The translations under genes and the position numbers were made by a program. Positions 46,467-57,700 of a DNA stretch of 64,000 nucleotides are shown here, piece by piece. The notes beneath the pieces were generated by a model. That model made no database searches. It was not told where the DNA came from and saw only the letters and a list, made by a program, of their open reading frames with translations. Every line of letters starts with the position of its first letter. The first letter of the stretch is position 1. The stretch lies in the NCBI GenBank assembly GCA_021234155.1, contig JAJEKV010000008.1, positions 3,547,008 through 3,611,007 on the forward strand, read 5' to 3'. The stretch comes from Isoetes taiwanensis (taxonomy: Eukaryota > Streptophyta > Lycopodiopsida > Isoetales > Isoetaceae).

Positions 46467-46630
46467 AAGGGTTTTCGAGGGAAAAAATCGTGGCAATAAT
46501 AAAAATGGTGTCAAACTGTACAAATATATAGCATTATGAAATATATGTATATATATGTCAAGTGTGTATCTGAGGACATAACTGTTCCCGCATATCCATG
46601 ACTTCTTGAGGAAATGATCCCAGCAGAAGT
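46467..46630 (+). repeat. Dispersed repeat, partner at 49.35 kb
   Basis: It shares with 49,349-49,510 an ordered series: AAGGGTTTTC..GGGAAAA, TAGTGGCAATAA-type, TATATATA, ATAACTG/TTACTG and TGATCCCA(G/A)CAG at the end. The pair lies 2.9 kb apart in the same orientation and could be remnants of one LTR or two related insertions. Confidence 0.45.
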
Positions 46631-46882
46631 AATAGGAAATTTTCTTGCTAAAAATAGCAAAGTCTTTGGTTACTTCTGGTAGGAATGGAGTGTGAGTATA
46701 TAGGTGGTAGGCTGGGTTAGATTCAGTAGGAAATGTATCGATTATGCGTAAAGAATTTCGTGAACCAAAACAAAGGAGTGTTACATATGTCATAAGAGTC
46801 CGATCACATGTAGCCGCCAACAGGGGCCGAAAGATGTCAATGGATCAAAATTCCCAACAACATAAAGCATTACATTTTATAA

Positions 46883-46910
46883 CTAGTTATGGTGCCCGGC
46901 GTTGCCGGGC
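46883..46910 (-). mobile_element. Helitron-like 3' end (minus strand)
   Basis: On the minus strand, the perfect 7-bp-stem hairpin GCCCGGCAACGCCGGGC (46,894-46,910) is followed after seven bases (ACCATAA) by CTAG and then T. Helitron 3' ends have a GC-rich hairpin about 10 bases before a terminal CTRR, with insertion between A and T. The spacing fits approximately. The element would extend to higher coordinates. A possible 5' end, TCTATAGTA on the minus strand, lies near 49,070, but its flanking base does not fit well. Confidence 0.45.
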
Positions 46911-47619
46911 TTTAGGTCCATATGAATTCGAAATGGGTCTTTAGGTAATTTGTGTTAAAATATATAGGGGAACAGGAGTAAATGGTTTGATATATTTGAT
47001 ATGTTGCATCAATGTTTGTGACCTGCAAATGTTCTAAAAATATACACCACTCCATTCATATTTCATGGATCAATTAAAATTGTGGATGGGTATTCTATTA
47101 ATCACCCCTCGAATAAATAACATATAGTTTTCGATGGGGAAAGAGGAGTTTATACATATGTAATGTTTGTTCTCCTTGTGTTGTTTATCATTTTCCATTC
47201 TTTTGTCTAGTGCTAATAATGTATTTTGTGAAGGCATGCATTAATGCCTATGAGTATACTAACAAATCATTGAACCAACAAACTTGAAGAGTTATTAGGA
47301 TAGACATGAAAAGCTACGTGCAAGCCGTGTACTACTTGTATTATATCCCCATTTGCCGTTGATGGCATCTGCAACCATTCAAAAGACACTTTGCCTATGG
47401 TCACATTAGCAAGTTTAGCATTGAAGGTCGATCCTGCTTGTTAAGTTTGGATCTAAGAGATATAAATATGCTAGATCAGTGTAAGAAATTTTGAGAGAAT
47501 ACAAATGTTCTACGCCTCTTCTATATGATTTAAAGAAGCCAACACTCGCGTAAGTGTATGGCAGATTGGTGCGGACGACGTCAGAGGTATAGTATTAACT
47601 TCTTTCACACGATCTCAGA

Positions 47620-47810
47620 CAACTTAGACATCAATACAATCCATAAAGTAGTGTTGAATTGTCTCTTCCTCGTACTCACATATACGACATGGGGGACTAA
47701 CCAAATTAAATTTGTTGATCAAATAGTTAGCCCTTGATGCCGTGTGAATGATTTGGCAAGTGAAATTTTGCACTTTGCCAAGTAAGAGTTTGCACTAAGT
47801 GGGTTGTACT
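47620..47810 (-). pseudogene. LINE zf-RVT remnant
   Basis: The minus-strand frame contains FTCQIIHTASRANYLINKFN followed by PPCRICEYEEETIQHYFMDC. This is the C-terminal zinc-binding module of plant LINE ORF2, with the C-x2-C pair, then H-x4-C (the usual C..C....E...HLF..C). The preceding W.......(I).TA..L block is also visible. It belongs to a LINE different from the one at 4.6-9.3 kb, and the RT part was not recognised nearby. Confidence 0.7.
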
Positions 47811-49605
47811 TTTGATGGGAGTAGGTTCTTCCACCCCTGTTTCAAATCCTCCTCAATTCTCTTTCAATTTTATAAAAATTTTAAAGTCCTATAAAAGATA
47901 AAGTCATGAGTGGTTGAGAGAGCTAAAATGGATGAGGTGTATATTAAACAAGGTTGCTTTACGCATCTATTCTTTACGCTTATATACCTTCCTCACAGCA
48001 TTCATATTTTACTTCATACCTATAAGTTGGATAGGTCAAATTGAGCTCTTGTTTTATTAATAGATCAGACTTAACGTGATTAATATCGCATGCGACGATG
48101 TTACGTGACTTAAAAACACATCCAAATGACATTAGACTATCAGAATTGGTAAAATTCATAATAGGAAAAAATACATATTTATTATATATTATAGAATAGG
48201 AGTAAAACACATTAGGAGACTTTTAGACATTAGGAAATTACAGGAATTATAGTTATAAAACAAAAACCAATCTTCTAAACAAACACCCAAAACCCTCCTG
48301 TTTTCCCCTTCTTCTTACCCCAGTCACTTAATCAAATGGAGATGAGACGCAGACCCACCTTTCCCCTTGTTTTGTCATGCATAGTGAGGCGCACTCTCCT
48401 TTAATACTCAAAGAGCTTCGTATCCATGTATCAGAAATACAGAGGCTACATAAGAATTTGATGCAAACAAAACCGAGCACCAAATTCACTTTAAATTTAT
48501 TTGGTCCGTGGTAGATTGCAAACTTAAACATATACAACTCTTAAATAGACATGTTTTGATTGAAAACTTGAGAAATACTTAATCTCTAGAGTAATATATT
48601 CAAAGTTCATTATTTTTAAAACTTCTAGTTGTTATTACAACTATTTGAACCGCAATACAAGAAATCATATAGTCTCTAAAAATTACAGGAAGCACTCTCT
48701 AACGACTGCATCGCGAAGCACGTGATTTTAATGTGATTTAATAAGTATTTTATAATTCCAAAACGATTTAAAAGTACTTTTAATGAGAGAGGTATGCATA
48801 CTGCATTAATATTAAGTAATGATAATAATTCGTGACTGTATTCAAACGACCGACAAAATTTCACCGGAGCATTAATGCTTATAGATGCAATCAAATGTGA
48901 AAGGGCATTATCTGAGGTCAAAGGAAGATCTTCTATTCGTAGAGTGCAAATTACCAATTTAAAGCCATGGAATCATGTTCAATTACAATAAATAGATCAT
49001 GTCTTAACACAATGGGGAATAGCAAAAAGAGTAGAATGTGCCTGAACAACATGATCAGTCAGCTGGTACTATAGAATACATGTAAACCCTCCCATTTACC
49101 TTGGACTGACCAATAATGCCACAAATATTGCAAGATAATAAGCACGGCGTTTTAACGTCAATCAAGGTAAAATCCAATTCCATGTATACATAGTTGACTA
49201 AAAGATACATAGTTGATTAAAAGTATGTTATAAATAGAATAGAATAGAATAGAATATGATTTTATCGTCCACTCGAGACCAACCGCCTATAACCTAAGGT
49301 ACAAAGAGAGAGCAAAGAGCGTATTACTACTGTGATTGCAACCCTCACTCAAGGGTTTTCTGGGAAAACCTTAGTAGCAATAAGGATGCCGGCTATTACC
49401 TACGCTTATATATACATAATCAAGTACAACCTGAGGTTACTGCCTGACAGGGGCATAATGAGTCCATGTGATCCATTACCCCTCCCTAGGTAATGATCCC
49501 AACAGTTTCCACAGAGGTCAGTGGCTCAGTGAGCTCATGCAAGGCCTCATGGGGCATTAACTAACCGAGTTAATTATCCCGGATATGCTCGTATCGCCAT
49601 GGAAT
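47811..49605. other. AT-rich unassigned region
   Basis: Short frames only. A (ATAGA)n microsatellite of about 26 bp lies at 49,231-49,256, and just before it ACATAGTTGA(C/T)TAAAAG is repeated twice. The second copy of the 46.47 kb repeat occupies 49,349-49,510. Confidence 0.5.
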
Positions 49606-50180
49606 AATTTAAGGGCTAAACTTAGTTATTTCATTTTTAGCACATTTTCTAAAAAAATCAAGCAAAGTAAATGGAAAAATTGGAAAAAAATTATAATTTT
49701 AGCTTAACTTTTCGGTCGATCAACCCTAGAGCTCTTTAGCCAAACGCTAGAAAGTAAGAGAGTGAATTTTGTATTGTTTAGCTAAACCATAGAAACTTTT
49801 AGGAATGAATTTCGGCTAGTTTAGCTAATATCGCTTCTAGTTTATAAGAAATATATGATTAGTAGTTTAGTTTCTAGCATTATAAATTGATTTAAGTCAT
49901 AGATTTTGCTAACTTAGCATTATTTTTTACAATGTTTTCGTGAAAATGACTAAAATAAGTGAAACAATTGAAAAAAGTATAGTAATTTGGCTTAATATTT
50001 TGCGCCATTACACCATAGAAATTTTGGGATGATGTTTTGCCATTTAGCTAAATGCTAGAAAGTATGAGAGAGTGAAAAAATATGTAGAGTTTAGCTAAAC
50101 CATTGCAGTTTTGGGATTAATATCACGAGTTTAGCCAAAGTCATTCCTCGCTAATAAGAATGTGCTGATTATTAGTAATT
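49606..50180 (+). repeat. Dispersed AT-rich repeat, copy 2, two tandem units
   Basis: The first unit (49,606 to about 49,870) matches 2982-3250. The second (about 49,880-50,180) repeats the order GCTAACTTAGCAT, AAGTGAAACAATTGAAAAAA, GGCTTAATATTTT, GCTAAATGCTAGAAAGTATG, TTTAGCTAAACCAT, GAGTTTAGCC. So the family is a ~270-bp unit in at least a dimer. It ends abruptly at the GC-richer block that follows. Confidence 0.75.
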
Positions 50181-50767
50181 TATTCCCTCGTCAGACACGG
50201 ACAAAAGTTCCTGAGTAATGGACTTTCATCCCTCAATGGCTCGCTGACGACTGACAGACTCGGGTTCACGCTGCTCCCCGAATCCATCTCCTCGCCTCTA
50301 ATGCGAGGTGGTGTGCACCCGCGTTTAATGGAAGCAATCACCCCGCTTTTCATGGGTAGATGGGTGCCAGTAGCGGTGTGGGCCCCTCGTGAGTACGGAT
50401 TAACCTCGGCCGCCGGTATTCTGCCACCTTGACATGTGATGGCCTCCGTGATCCCAAAGCTTGGCCATGAAGCAAAGCATCCGCACCGCTTCAAGGCCAA
50501 GGCTCCTTCTGCAGGTAATCGGGTCCACATCCGTGTGCCCGACATTCCATAGCTGGTAGAACCACCGGGCTTGCTTGTCTTTCCAGCCAGGCTTTGAGTC
50601 ACAAGGCCCATCGTTAACGGGCTAAAGCAAGGTTGGGCAGCCGATTCATCCATAGCCACCACCTTCCTCCGGAAGCGCAATACGTGACGCCCAAATGCGT
50701 TCTCCTGTGAAACGGAAGGAAGCCCTCGGCCTCCGAGCAAGATCCGATATGGGATCGCGGATTTCAC
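50180..50767 (-). CDS. Clean ORF of 195 codons resembling plant mitochondrial ORFs (possible NUMT)
   Basis: The frame is uninterrupted over 588 bp and the DNA is visibly GC-richer than the AT-rich repeats on both sides. The protein has little low complexity and contains CFSPLTMGLVTQSLAGKTSK, PGGSTSYGMSG and EGALALKRCGCFASWPSFGI. This resembles hypothetical ORFs annotated in plant mitochondrial genomes; that is recollection, not a search. No known domain is evident, and such ORFs may be non-coding sequence that happens to be open. A nuclear copy of mitochondrial DNA is my preferred reading. The alternative is a contig mixture. Confidence 0.4.
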   Translation of the reverse strand: MKSAIPYRILLGGRGLPSVSQENAFGRHVLRFRRKVVAMDESAAQPCFSPLTMGLVTQSLAGKTSKPGGSTSYGMSGTRMWTRLPAEGALALKRCGCFASWPSFGITEAITCQGGRIPAAEVNPYSRGAHTATGTHLPMKSGVIASIKRGCTPPRIRGEEMDSGSSVNPSLSVVSEPLRDESPLLRNFCPCLTRE

Positions 50768-50847
50768 TCCTGCCCCGCCAAGAAGGCCTTCAGACCGCTT
50801 CTAGATCGCTCCAAGTGGTGAGGGATATCAATCGCCCTCTACACTTC

Positions 50848-51282
50848 TCAGCCCCATAGAGAGGATCGGCTCAACCAAGGCCCCCAACAAGTGTGCCTCG
50901 TGACCCCATGCATACAAACACCAGGATCGTTTTGCATTGCAGGCTGTGGCTTCCAAACTCGCAGCGATCTCGTGAATCCTGATGGATGCATCCCAAAGGT
51001 GTGGTAGTAGAAACTCAATGCCCAAATATTTCTTATAAGATCAGCCACCCTCCCCACCACCGTAAGGAATGAGGGAAGGCGCGGTGCTCTGGATGATGGA
51101 CCAAGAAGACTTTGTCTTGGCCAAGTTAACTCGCGTCGCTGAATTGGCGTAGTGTCCAAAGCATCCAGTGGCGCAGCATGTCCTCCGGGGTATATGCGCG
51201 GTGTCAACATCATCAAAGATATATGAGTCAAGGCTGGACATGCGGGCATAATAACAGTGGGTTTTCTTTTGTGTTTTTGCAC
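50848..51282 (-). CDS. Second clean ORF in the mitochondrial-like block
   Basis: A 144-codon frame lies upstream of the previous one on the same strand (contains PALTHISLMMLTPRIYPGGH and VADLIRNIWALSFYYHTFGM). It is GC-rich and free of the indel noise seen in neighbouring elements. No domain is recognised. Overlapping frames at 50,828-51,025 and 51,041-51,289 suggest that none is necessarily the true one. It shares origin with the preceding ORF. Confidence 0.35.
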   Translation of the reverse strand: MQKHKRKPTVIMPACPALTHISLMMLTPRIYPGGHAAPLDALDTTPIQRRELTWPRQSLLGPSSRAPRLPSFLTVVGRVADLIRNIWALSFYYHTFGMHPSGFTRSLRVWKPQPAMQNDPGVCMHGVTRHTCWGPWLSRSSLWG

Positions 51283-51400
51283 GCTTCACTCAAGGTTTTC
51301 CTATGATTTCGCGGATGCATTCAAATAGATAAAATTAACGCTATTAATTCCAGCTGCACCATTCTCTCGGGAGCCATTGATTTTAGCCTTTTTTTTTCCA

Positions 51401-51565
51401 ATGGTCAACAACCAATGGCTCACAACAAAAGCTCTGTGGTATTACAAATGGTCAACAAACTACCAACAAAAGCCCCTTTTCAGGCGTGTGGTGCATAATG
51501 GTCAACAAACCAATGGCCTTCACAAACAAAGCCCACTTCTTGTGTGTGGTATAATGGGCAATATG
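51401..51565 (+). repeat. Short tandem repeat, about 50-bp unit, 3-4 copies
   Basis: ATGGTCAACAA(A)C starts at 51,401, 51,448 and 51,498, each followed by CCAA..-type sequence, ACAAA(A)GC(C)C and (G)TGTGGT. A fourth, altered unit starts near 51,551 (ATAATGGGCAAT). Confidence 0.75.
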
Positions 51566-51589
51566 AAGGGCCTAAGGGCGATGTAGTGC

Positions 51590-52340
51590 AAGCAAATACA
51601 TTTCTTATTATAACTTTCATCCAGAGTTCCGCTGCTTTGAGATGATTTTTATTATGTTGGAAAGCTCTCTCCGGTGATCTTTTGATAGTGTATGATATGG
51701 ATATGTTTGGTTGCTATATATATGCTAAAACAGCAATTTTTCGGGCTCTGGGTTTGCAGGTTTTCACATCCTACCAAATTCTCGACAATACGTGATTGCT
51801 TATTGATATTGTTTTATGGCTCATTCCGGTCGAAGGTGCAAAAAATTATCATGCATTTTTAGATTTTGGAGGCGCTTATTAAGCAAATTTTGCTAGCTTC
51901 GATCCCAGCAATAAGCGTAGTGTTTCCCACTTGTGGTTTTCCTCACCACAAGAATCCATGGAGGCTAAAGGTTGCTGTTAAATTCCAAATTTGAAAAATG
52001 TTTAGGTATGTAAGGTGTTGCAAACTTTAAGGACTTCGTAATAATGGGATCAATCCGCCATCTTTATGGTAACTTTTACTTATGTTCTACTTGTTTTATT
52101 GTGATGAAATTCAAGTTTATGAAAGCCTTCAAATGAATTCTAGTTTTTGCCTCTGATTTGAATTCTTAATTTTGTCACACCGTTGACGCCCCATAAGGCC
52201 AAAATTTGTAATTATTAAAGTTAACATTCAACAGTCTTCCACGATATATCAATTAACATTATAATTAATCCATCGACATTATCCACCGGAGCATAACTAT
52301 TGACATTATTTCATTAATTATTGTCCACACATTTACCAGG
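51590..52340. other. Unassigned region
   Basis: No gene or repeat was recognised. TTAACATT/TTGACATTAT words recur just before the MITE at 52.34 kb. Confidence 0.4.
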
Positions 52341-52645
52341 GTCCTCTTTAAACCCCTTTGGCTTGGGTGCATATTCACACCTAAGACGATCAGGAGCCCC
52401 CATAATTGTATTTTGCACGACAAAATCAACACCATATATAAGATGCCAAATCTTGGTACATTTTGCTAATCTTCGTTGGCACAAGATAGCAAATTTCAGG
52501 ATCAAGATACCTCCCCACAAACGCAGGAACTTTAATGCATCGTAGATTAAGGAATAAGGTGAATATGCCTATCCAACAGCTCAAGCAGCACCGTGAGTCA
52601 CCCCCGTGAATATGCACCCAAACCAAACGGGGTTTAAGGGGGATT
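52341..52645. mobile_element. MITE copy 2, about 305 bp
   Basis: The TIRs are CTTTAAACCCCTTTGGCTTG with GGTGCATATTCAC on the left and its complement (GTGAATATGCACCCAAACC ... GGGGTTTAAGGGGG) on the right. The interior matches the copy at 20.26-20.57 kb in order. The outer hairpin arms seen at 20 kb are absent here, which defines the MITE limits. It is flanked by AT-rich DNA; a target-site duplication cannot be decided. Confidence 0.85.
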
Positions 52646-52680
52646 TTAATTTAAATGTGTTGGACCCAATGGTTATATTA

Positions 52681-52800
52681 ATTAATTAATGCCAATGGTA
52701 GTTATGCTTTGGTTGTTAATGTCAATGGTTGTTATGTGTTGGTTGTTATGTGTTGGAGGATTTAATTTTTATATGTTGGATGTTAATGGTTTGTGTTGTA
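52681..52800 (+). repeat. AATT and GTTGTTATGTGTTG simple repeats
   Basis: TTAATTAATTAAT is followed by several direct copies of AATGGT(A/T)GTTATG and TGTTGGTTGTTATGTGTTGG. It is low-complexity DNA. Confidence 0.8.
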
Positions 52801-54649
52801 AAAATTTTTTTATATGTGTGAGCATAAATAATGACAAGATAAAACATATACATAAATCCATGAGACCATTCTTCATCAAAACATACTTCTTGCAAAAAAG
52901 GTTATACAAGTTCATCACAAGAATATGAATGTTAAATCTGAACAATTTGTGAAAGTAAACACTTCCTTACGATGAAGGAACAAAGCACTTTGTTTCCATA
53001 GCTACATCTAGCAACATTCTACAAGAAGGATAACATCTTCATGTTCAGCATCAATCCAATGATAGTGGGAGCATCAATCCAATGATAGTGGTCTGGCGAT
53101 GTGAATGGCCAGGTCCTCAACAAGATCTCAACTGTCGTCCATCATTTCCAACAAATACTTCCTCACAATAGATGCATCTAAACCAATATGAGAATGAATA
53201 AAATACAAATGAGCTCATGATATATAAAGTGGCCATTTTTTAACAGCAACAAGCTGCATCGTGGTAGAGGAACAAAGTTTATACCGACAAAGGTGATTAT
53301 AGAGTGTGCAATTAAAGCGGGAAATTTTATAAATAGCATGGTTGTATGTTTCTATTGTAGGCTATATAACACTAATGAAGCATACTAAATCACTTAAAGC
53401 CTAGTGAAGGGAATAGAAAAGCTTGAATATTTTGGGCTCCTAAAGCATATCAATTTTGCATTCTTCTGCCTCCCTTCAGGCTTATCTTCTGTCTATTACA
53501 AAGTATCTTCTGTCTGCAACTAAAACTTGTAATTCAAGAAAAGTATAAAACAAGTTAGAGAGTTGGGGCTCCAAATTTTAAGAAGCTCTGCCATTATGTT
53601 ATTCAGAGCTTTAATGTGTCTAGAAGATGAAGAACAAGGTGCCACCATAGCTAGCTCCATTGCCTGACTTGTTCGCTTATAAACCTCAAATGAGAATATA
53701 GTGAAACTTCAAAGGGTATTTTTTATTTTCAGCACATTATAGAAAACTAGAAGAGTTTTTCGCAGCAAAAAGCTAGATTACTAAGTCAGGTAAATATTGA
53801 TTATGTCATTGGAAGAAATTGCTACAATGTTATTTATTCAGGATTCTTTTTCATTTTAAAACATTGATAACAACACCGCACAAAGCTCAAGATGCCTGTA
53901 GATTAAGTGTTTGTGTAAGCTATAGCATTCATCTCCAATTTTTTGATACAAAACAAAACCTACTACAGATTTACCTTGAGATTTTCACAAAGTGAAACAA
54001 TCTATGTGAAAATTTGACACTTGAAAAAAAGAAAACAAGGTGTCGCATTTAGGGTTACCCGTGGTCGAGGTTGCGTGGCTTAAATCATACTTCAAAGTTA
54101 TGTTTATAATCAATCAAAATTGCTATTTTATGAACATTGTCATTTCGTGAAGATGATGGTACCCATTTCACCAACTCCTCCTTACTATTCTCTTGGGACG
54201 AGATCAGAATCGGGATACGGGATACTGGGGTTTGAGTGGTAAACGATGGTCCGGTGGTGCCTGGTGATAAGTTATGACGCATGCATAAGGAGAAGTTTAA
54301 TAGAGAGAGAATGGAAATATGATGTTTTTGTGAAGTGACTTAAACTATAGTCAAAAGTCATGTTTGACAACGTATCGCTACTTTGACAATAGATAAATTT
54401 GATACCATGAGTTATTATTGAGTATGGAGTATTTGATACTTCTGATAACATACGGCTAAATGTACAAATCTAAATAGCAAGAGGAGGAGGGTAAAGAACT
54501 GAACCCGTGGAATTGTTTTGTATATCAATTTTGTTGAGGGGTACAAAGGAAGAACTCGGGAGTATTTTAAAATGAAGAAGGTTGCTAAGAATTTAATAGC
54601 ATGAAATACATGGAAGCAGTAAGCCAAGGAGCTGAAATGCTAAGGTACG
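52801..54649. other. Unassigned AT-rich region with a 23-bp direct duplication
   Basis: The 23-bp unit starting GCATCAATCCAATGATAGTG occurs twice in tandem at 53,048-53,092. Otherwise I see no gene, RNA or known element. Confidence 0.5.
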
Positions 54650-56640
54650 CCCTTGCCGGACAAATAGTTATGGGTCGTGGTTGTGAGCTTGGGTCCCTAA
54701 TTTAATGCAATGATTTGTCCGGGTGGATTGAGCTTCGAAATACGCATTTACTCCCCATTCTTTAGTATGCTTTGCCGATTGAGATCTATCTTCATTGTAG
54801 CTAATGCGCCTCCCATCGGGTAAATCGAGAAATTTGTCAAGTAAATGTAATATGGCGCATATCGTGAGTTAATCAATCACTCTTCATAGTCCGAAGTACC
54901 CAAAGGGCTTCATTGACAAAACCCACTTGACGAATGCAAGTAGTATACCCACCATATATGCCGGCCCCATTTGGGAATAAGACCACATAGATATATGTCT
55001 TCAAAGCACCGCATCGCCATTCCAAATTGTAATTCATATCCAGCTAACCATTGAATTCCATGACACCAGATTTCGCTATGCATCTCAACAAAGACTTTAC
55101 GCCTCTAATGCACCAAATTGGTATACATATATCAATAAGTGGTATCTTTAATGTGAGCACGTCAAAGTCCAATTTCTAATGATGGTCTTGTGGATGCCCC
55201 CTGCCTAGGTCTATTGTCGCTACATTGTCACAGGCTTTAAAATGCTTGAGAATGTGTATTCATTTGATCCGCCTTCCTTTGCATGCTTTCAAAGCAACTG
55301 CTAAGAAGGCCTTCGGCTATTTTGAGCATATCCAAAGAATTATTTCCGTCAATAAGGTTTCTATTTGGCAATGTTTGAAAGCTTGGTACAGCCCGTGTTC
55401 TTAAGATTTGAGACAAACGGTCAGATTCCCCACAAGATATCATATTACAGCCCACCTCAATGATACCTTCATGAAAAGCAAAGAGCACTTCATGCTACCA
55501 ATGCTCCCATTACGCTTTCGTGACACTTATAGGTGTTACTTGTCGCTTCTTACACATCATATTTTTATGCACTAAGCAAAATGGTCTTGTTCACAAGGAA
55601 TATAGCCCTAATCATTATGCTCCATGACACGACATTAATGCATTTTTTAATCTCGCAAAGACTCCATCATGCCTCCGCAAGTGCTCAACCGAGGTCAACA
55701 AGTGTAATTTCCAATGTTGGTGCCTGACCGGTGCCTACCTAACCTCGTTTCATAAATGCATTTACCCTTCTCGTGAATCCACTTTCGTTACATACTTTCA
55801 AGGTCATAATGAATGTAACATTATTAGCCTTCTTTTCCTTCTTTATGCATCCCCTCAAGACATTCCGGAAGGCTAATTTATCCTCAAGATTTTCAACATG
55901 GTCCCTATTACCATTATTCCCTAAGACACTACATCCTTTTTATTTTGCAAATTATTAAAGACCCCATTGTCTTTGCTAACAATTCTATTCAAAGATATAC
56001 ATCAATAAGTGTATTTTCCTATATTGACTCTCGTGGTATAGGGAAATGTCATCTCCATTCGTAACGCTTCATGGATCCATTGTCGATATGTAAAAACAAT
56101 CCTATGCAAGGTGGCCTTGATCATGCCGAAAATCCCCGCGAATTATCAATTATTGGGTGTATTCCATGATGTGTAAACAACTTAGTGCAAGGTGGTCTTG
56201 ATCATGCCGAAAGCAAATCCTCGCGAATTATTGCATTCCATGATATCACATTGGGGCTTTAGAAATGTTGATCACTCTCTCCTCGGCTTTTCTCTGAAGT
56301 TCCTACATTGGCATACATATTAACTACCAAAGAATTCTCCACAACAAGGTCGATTGAGATAAGTGCCAAATATTTGCCCATGAACGACATGCTAGGCAAG
56401 TCAAGCAAGCTCTAAGAGAGCCAAAACGGAATTTGTCTCAGAAACCGCACTCGCATTTCATGATACAACCAGAAAAATAACTCTCACCACTTTGGGCTTG
56501 GCATGAGCATAAATAATTGTACCCATGAATAATGATCCGATTTGCGTTTAATGTAATATTCGCTACTAATCCATTAAAAAGATCTAATGAGATGGTTGCC
56601 AAGAAGGCGTAATCAATGGCTTTGAATCATCAAAGAGTGA
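54650..56640 (-). pseudogene. PPR (pentatricopeptide repeat) pseudogene, PLS type
   Basis: Across shifting minus-strand frames the diagnostic parts of PLS-class PPR motifs recur. These are NVISWNAII (56,226-56,252) preceded by NSLVVNMYANVG, KANNVTFIMTLKVCNE (about 55,790-55,840), NVVSWSIMI (55,610-55,636), FESMQRKADQMNTFS-like (about 55,245-55,290), IPLIDIY (near 55,120), and MRCFEDIYLCGLIPNGATY-like (about 54,960-55,010). Such proteins bind organellar RNA in a sequence-specific way. No frame stays open for more than about 80 codons. The C-terminal E/DYW part could not be read. The upstream end stops at the copia 5' LTR. Confidence 0.75.
56105..56230. repeat. Direct duplication inside the PPR pseudogene
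   Basis: TGCAAGGTGG(C/T)CTTGATCATG followed by CCGAAA and CGCGAATTA occurs at 56,105 and again at 56,186. It lies within the PPR-derived sequence. Confidence 0.75.
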
Positions 56641-56661
56641 AGGAGCTTTACCCGATCCCGC

Positions 56662-56900
56662 TGGAATATTCTCTATCAATTCCGAGAATATCTCGGCAGT
56701 TCTATGCCGTGAATCTATTTATAGATTCATCAAGAAAATTCCACTAGATTCCTATTCGTTTCTAATTAGTTATTAGATTCCTTCAAGAGACTATATAAAC
56801 AGTCTCGATCACGTAAAGTCGCTTTCCGCTCCATCATCGCTGATCAGTTTCTTGCTTGTGTTCTATTGAGCTTTGCTTGTTGTGCCTCGATATCTCATTA
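56662..56900 (+). repeat. 5' LTR of the copia element
   Basis: It starts TGGAATATTCTC and contains the inverted pair GAATATTCTC / GAGAATAT at its start. It also contains CTATGCCGTGAATCTATTTATAG, a TATA box (CTATATAAA, 56,791-56,799), AAGTCGCTTTC, CATCATCGCTGATC and CTTGCTTGTGTTCT. All recur in order in the 3' LTR. Its last shared bases are TCATTA before the PBS. Confidence 0.9.
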
Positions 56901-56915
56901 GGTTATGGGCCCACA
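56901..56915 (+). other. Copia primer-binding site complementary to the tRNA-iMet anticodon arm
   Basis: GGTTATGGGCCCACA follows the LTR directly. It is complementary to the anticodon stem-loop of plant initiator tRNA-Met (GGTGGGCCCATAACC as I recall it), matching 14 of 15 bases, and not to the tRNA 3' end (TGGTATCAGAGC). A half-tRNA primer of this kind is known for Drosophila copia and some plant copia elements. Confidence 0.65.
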
Positions 56916-57098
56916 CACGCCTTGATCCCGTAAGCTCTGCTTACGCCCGATTTCTGGAGATTGTCTCCTATTTGTTGTTCCTCCTGTTCAAAAGGGTTTT
57001 CCTTCCTTTTTCTGCTCGTCCGGCCTCGAGTATGACTCGCGCATTTTCACATCGGCCGATTACGATGTTGCCATCGCTTTCATCGCCGAAACTTCCAG

Positions 57099-57700
57099 AT
57101 GGAAGTGGCGAACCAAATGATTCTAGAAGACAAGCAACTGGGATGTTGGTTGACCCAACCAGCTCGCCACGGGCCAATCCCGATGCATATTATTGTTATT
57201 GATGCTCTAAATGTCGATCTTTCTCCAGGAAGGATCGAAAAGCTGCTGATATTTCTTCAAGTCTTGAGGGATACACCGCACGCTTTGGTTATGGGAGTGA
57301 ATTTCGCTAAAGAAATAATCCTTATACGTCGAAAGATATGATTGATGATTTGTAAAGCATCGGGCACACCATCGAGGATGAAAAGGTTTCAGATGTCGTC
57401 ATCAGCTCTTCTCCTAAATCTTTGAGGGGCTTATCATCAATCTTGAGGGAAGATTAGATGACTATACCTTTGATTGCGATTGATCGTAGCAATGAAAGCC
57501 TTAGACAAAGGCAGCCCTCTCACACTTCATCCATTCTCTACCGATGGTTGATTTCCAAATGGTCGGCAAGGAGCCGCACATCTTTCTCGCATCTTCCGGT
57601 GCACCCTCGAGGCCACTTCTGCTGGATAGAAGCAAAGTGACATGCCATGATGTCAAAAGGTGGATACTTAGCCAAAGAATGTCGCCCCTCGCACCAAAGA
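57099..57700 (+). pseudogene. Copia gag region
   Basis: Frames in this part (for example 57,099-57,341 with MEVANQMILEDKQLGCWLTQ) lie where gag should be. A C/H-containing stretch around 57,600-57,680 (HFCWIEAK, then KGGYLAKEC in another frame) may be the remains of the CCHC zinc knuckle (C..C...GH....C). It is too decayed for domain limits. Confidence 0.4.
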
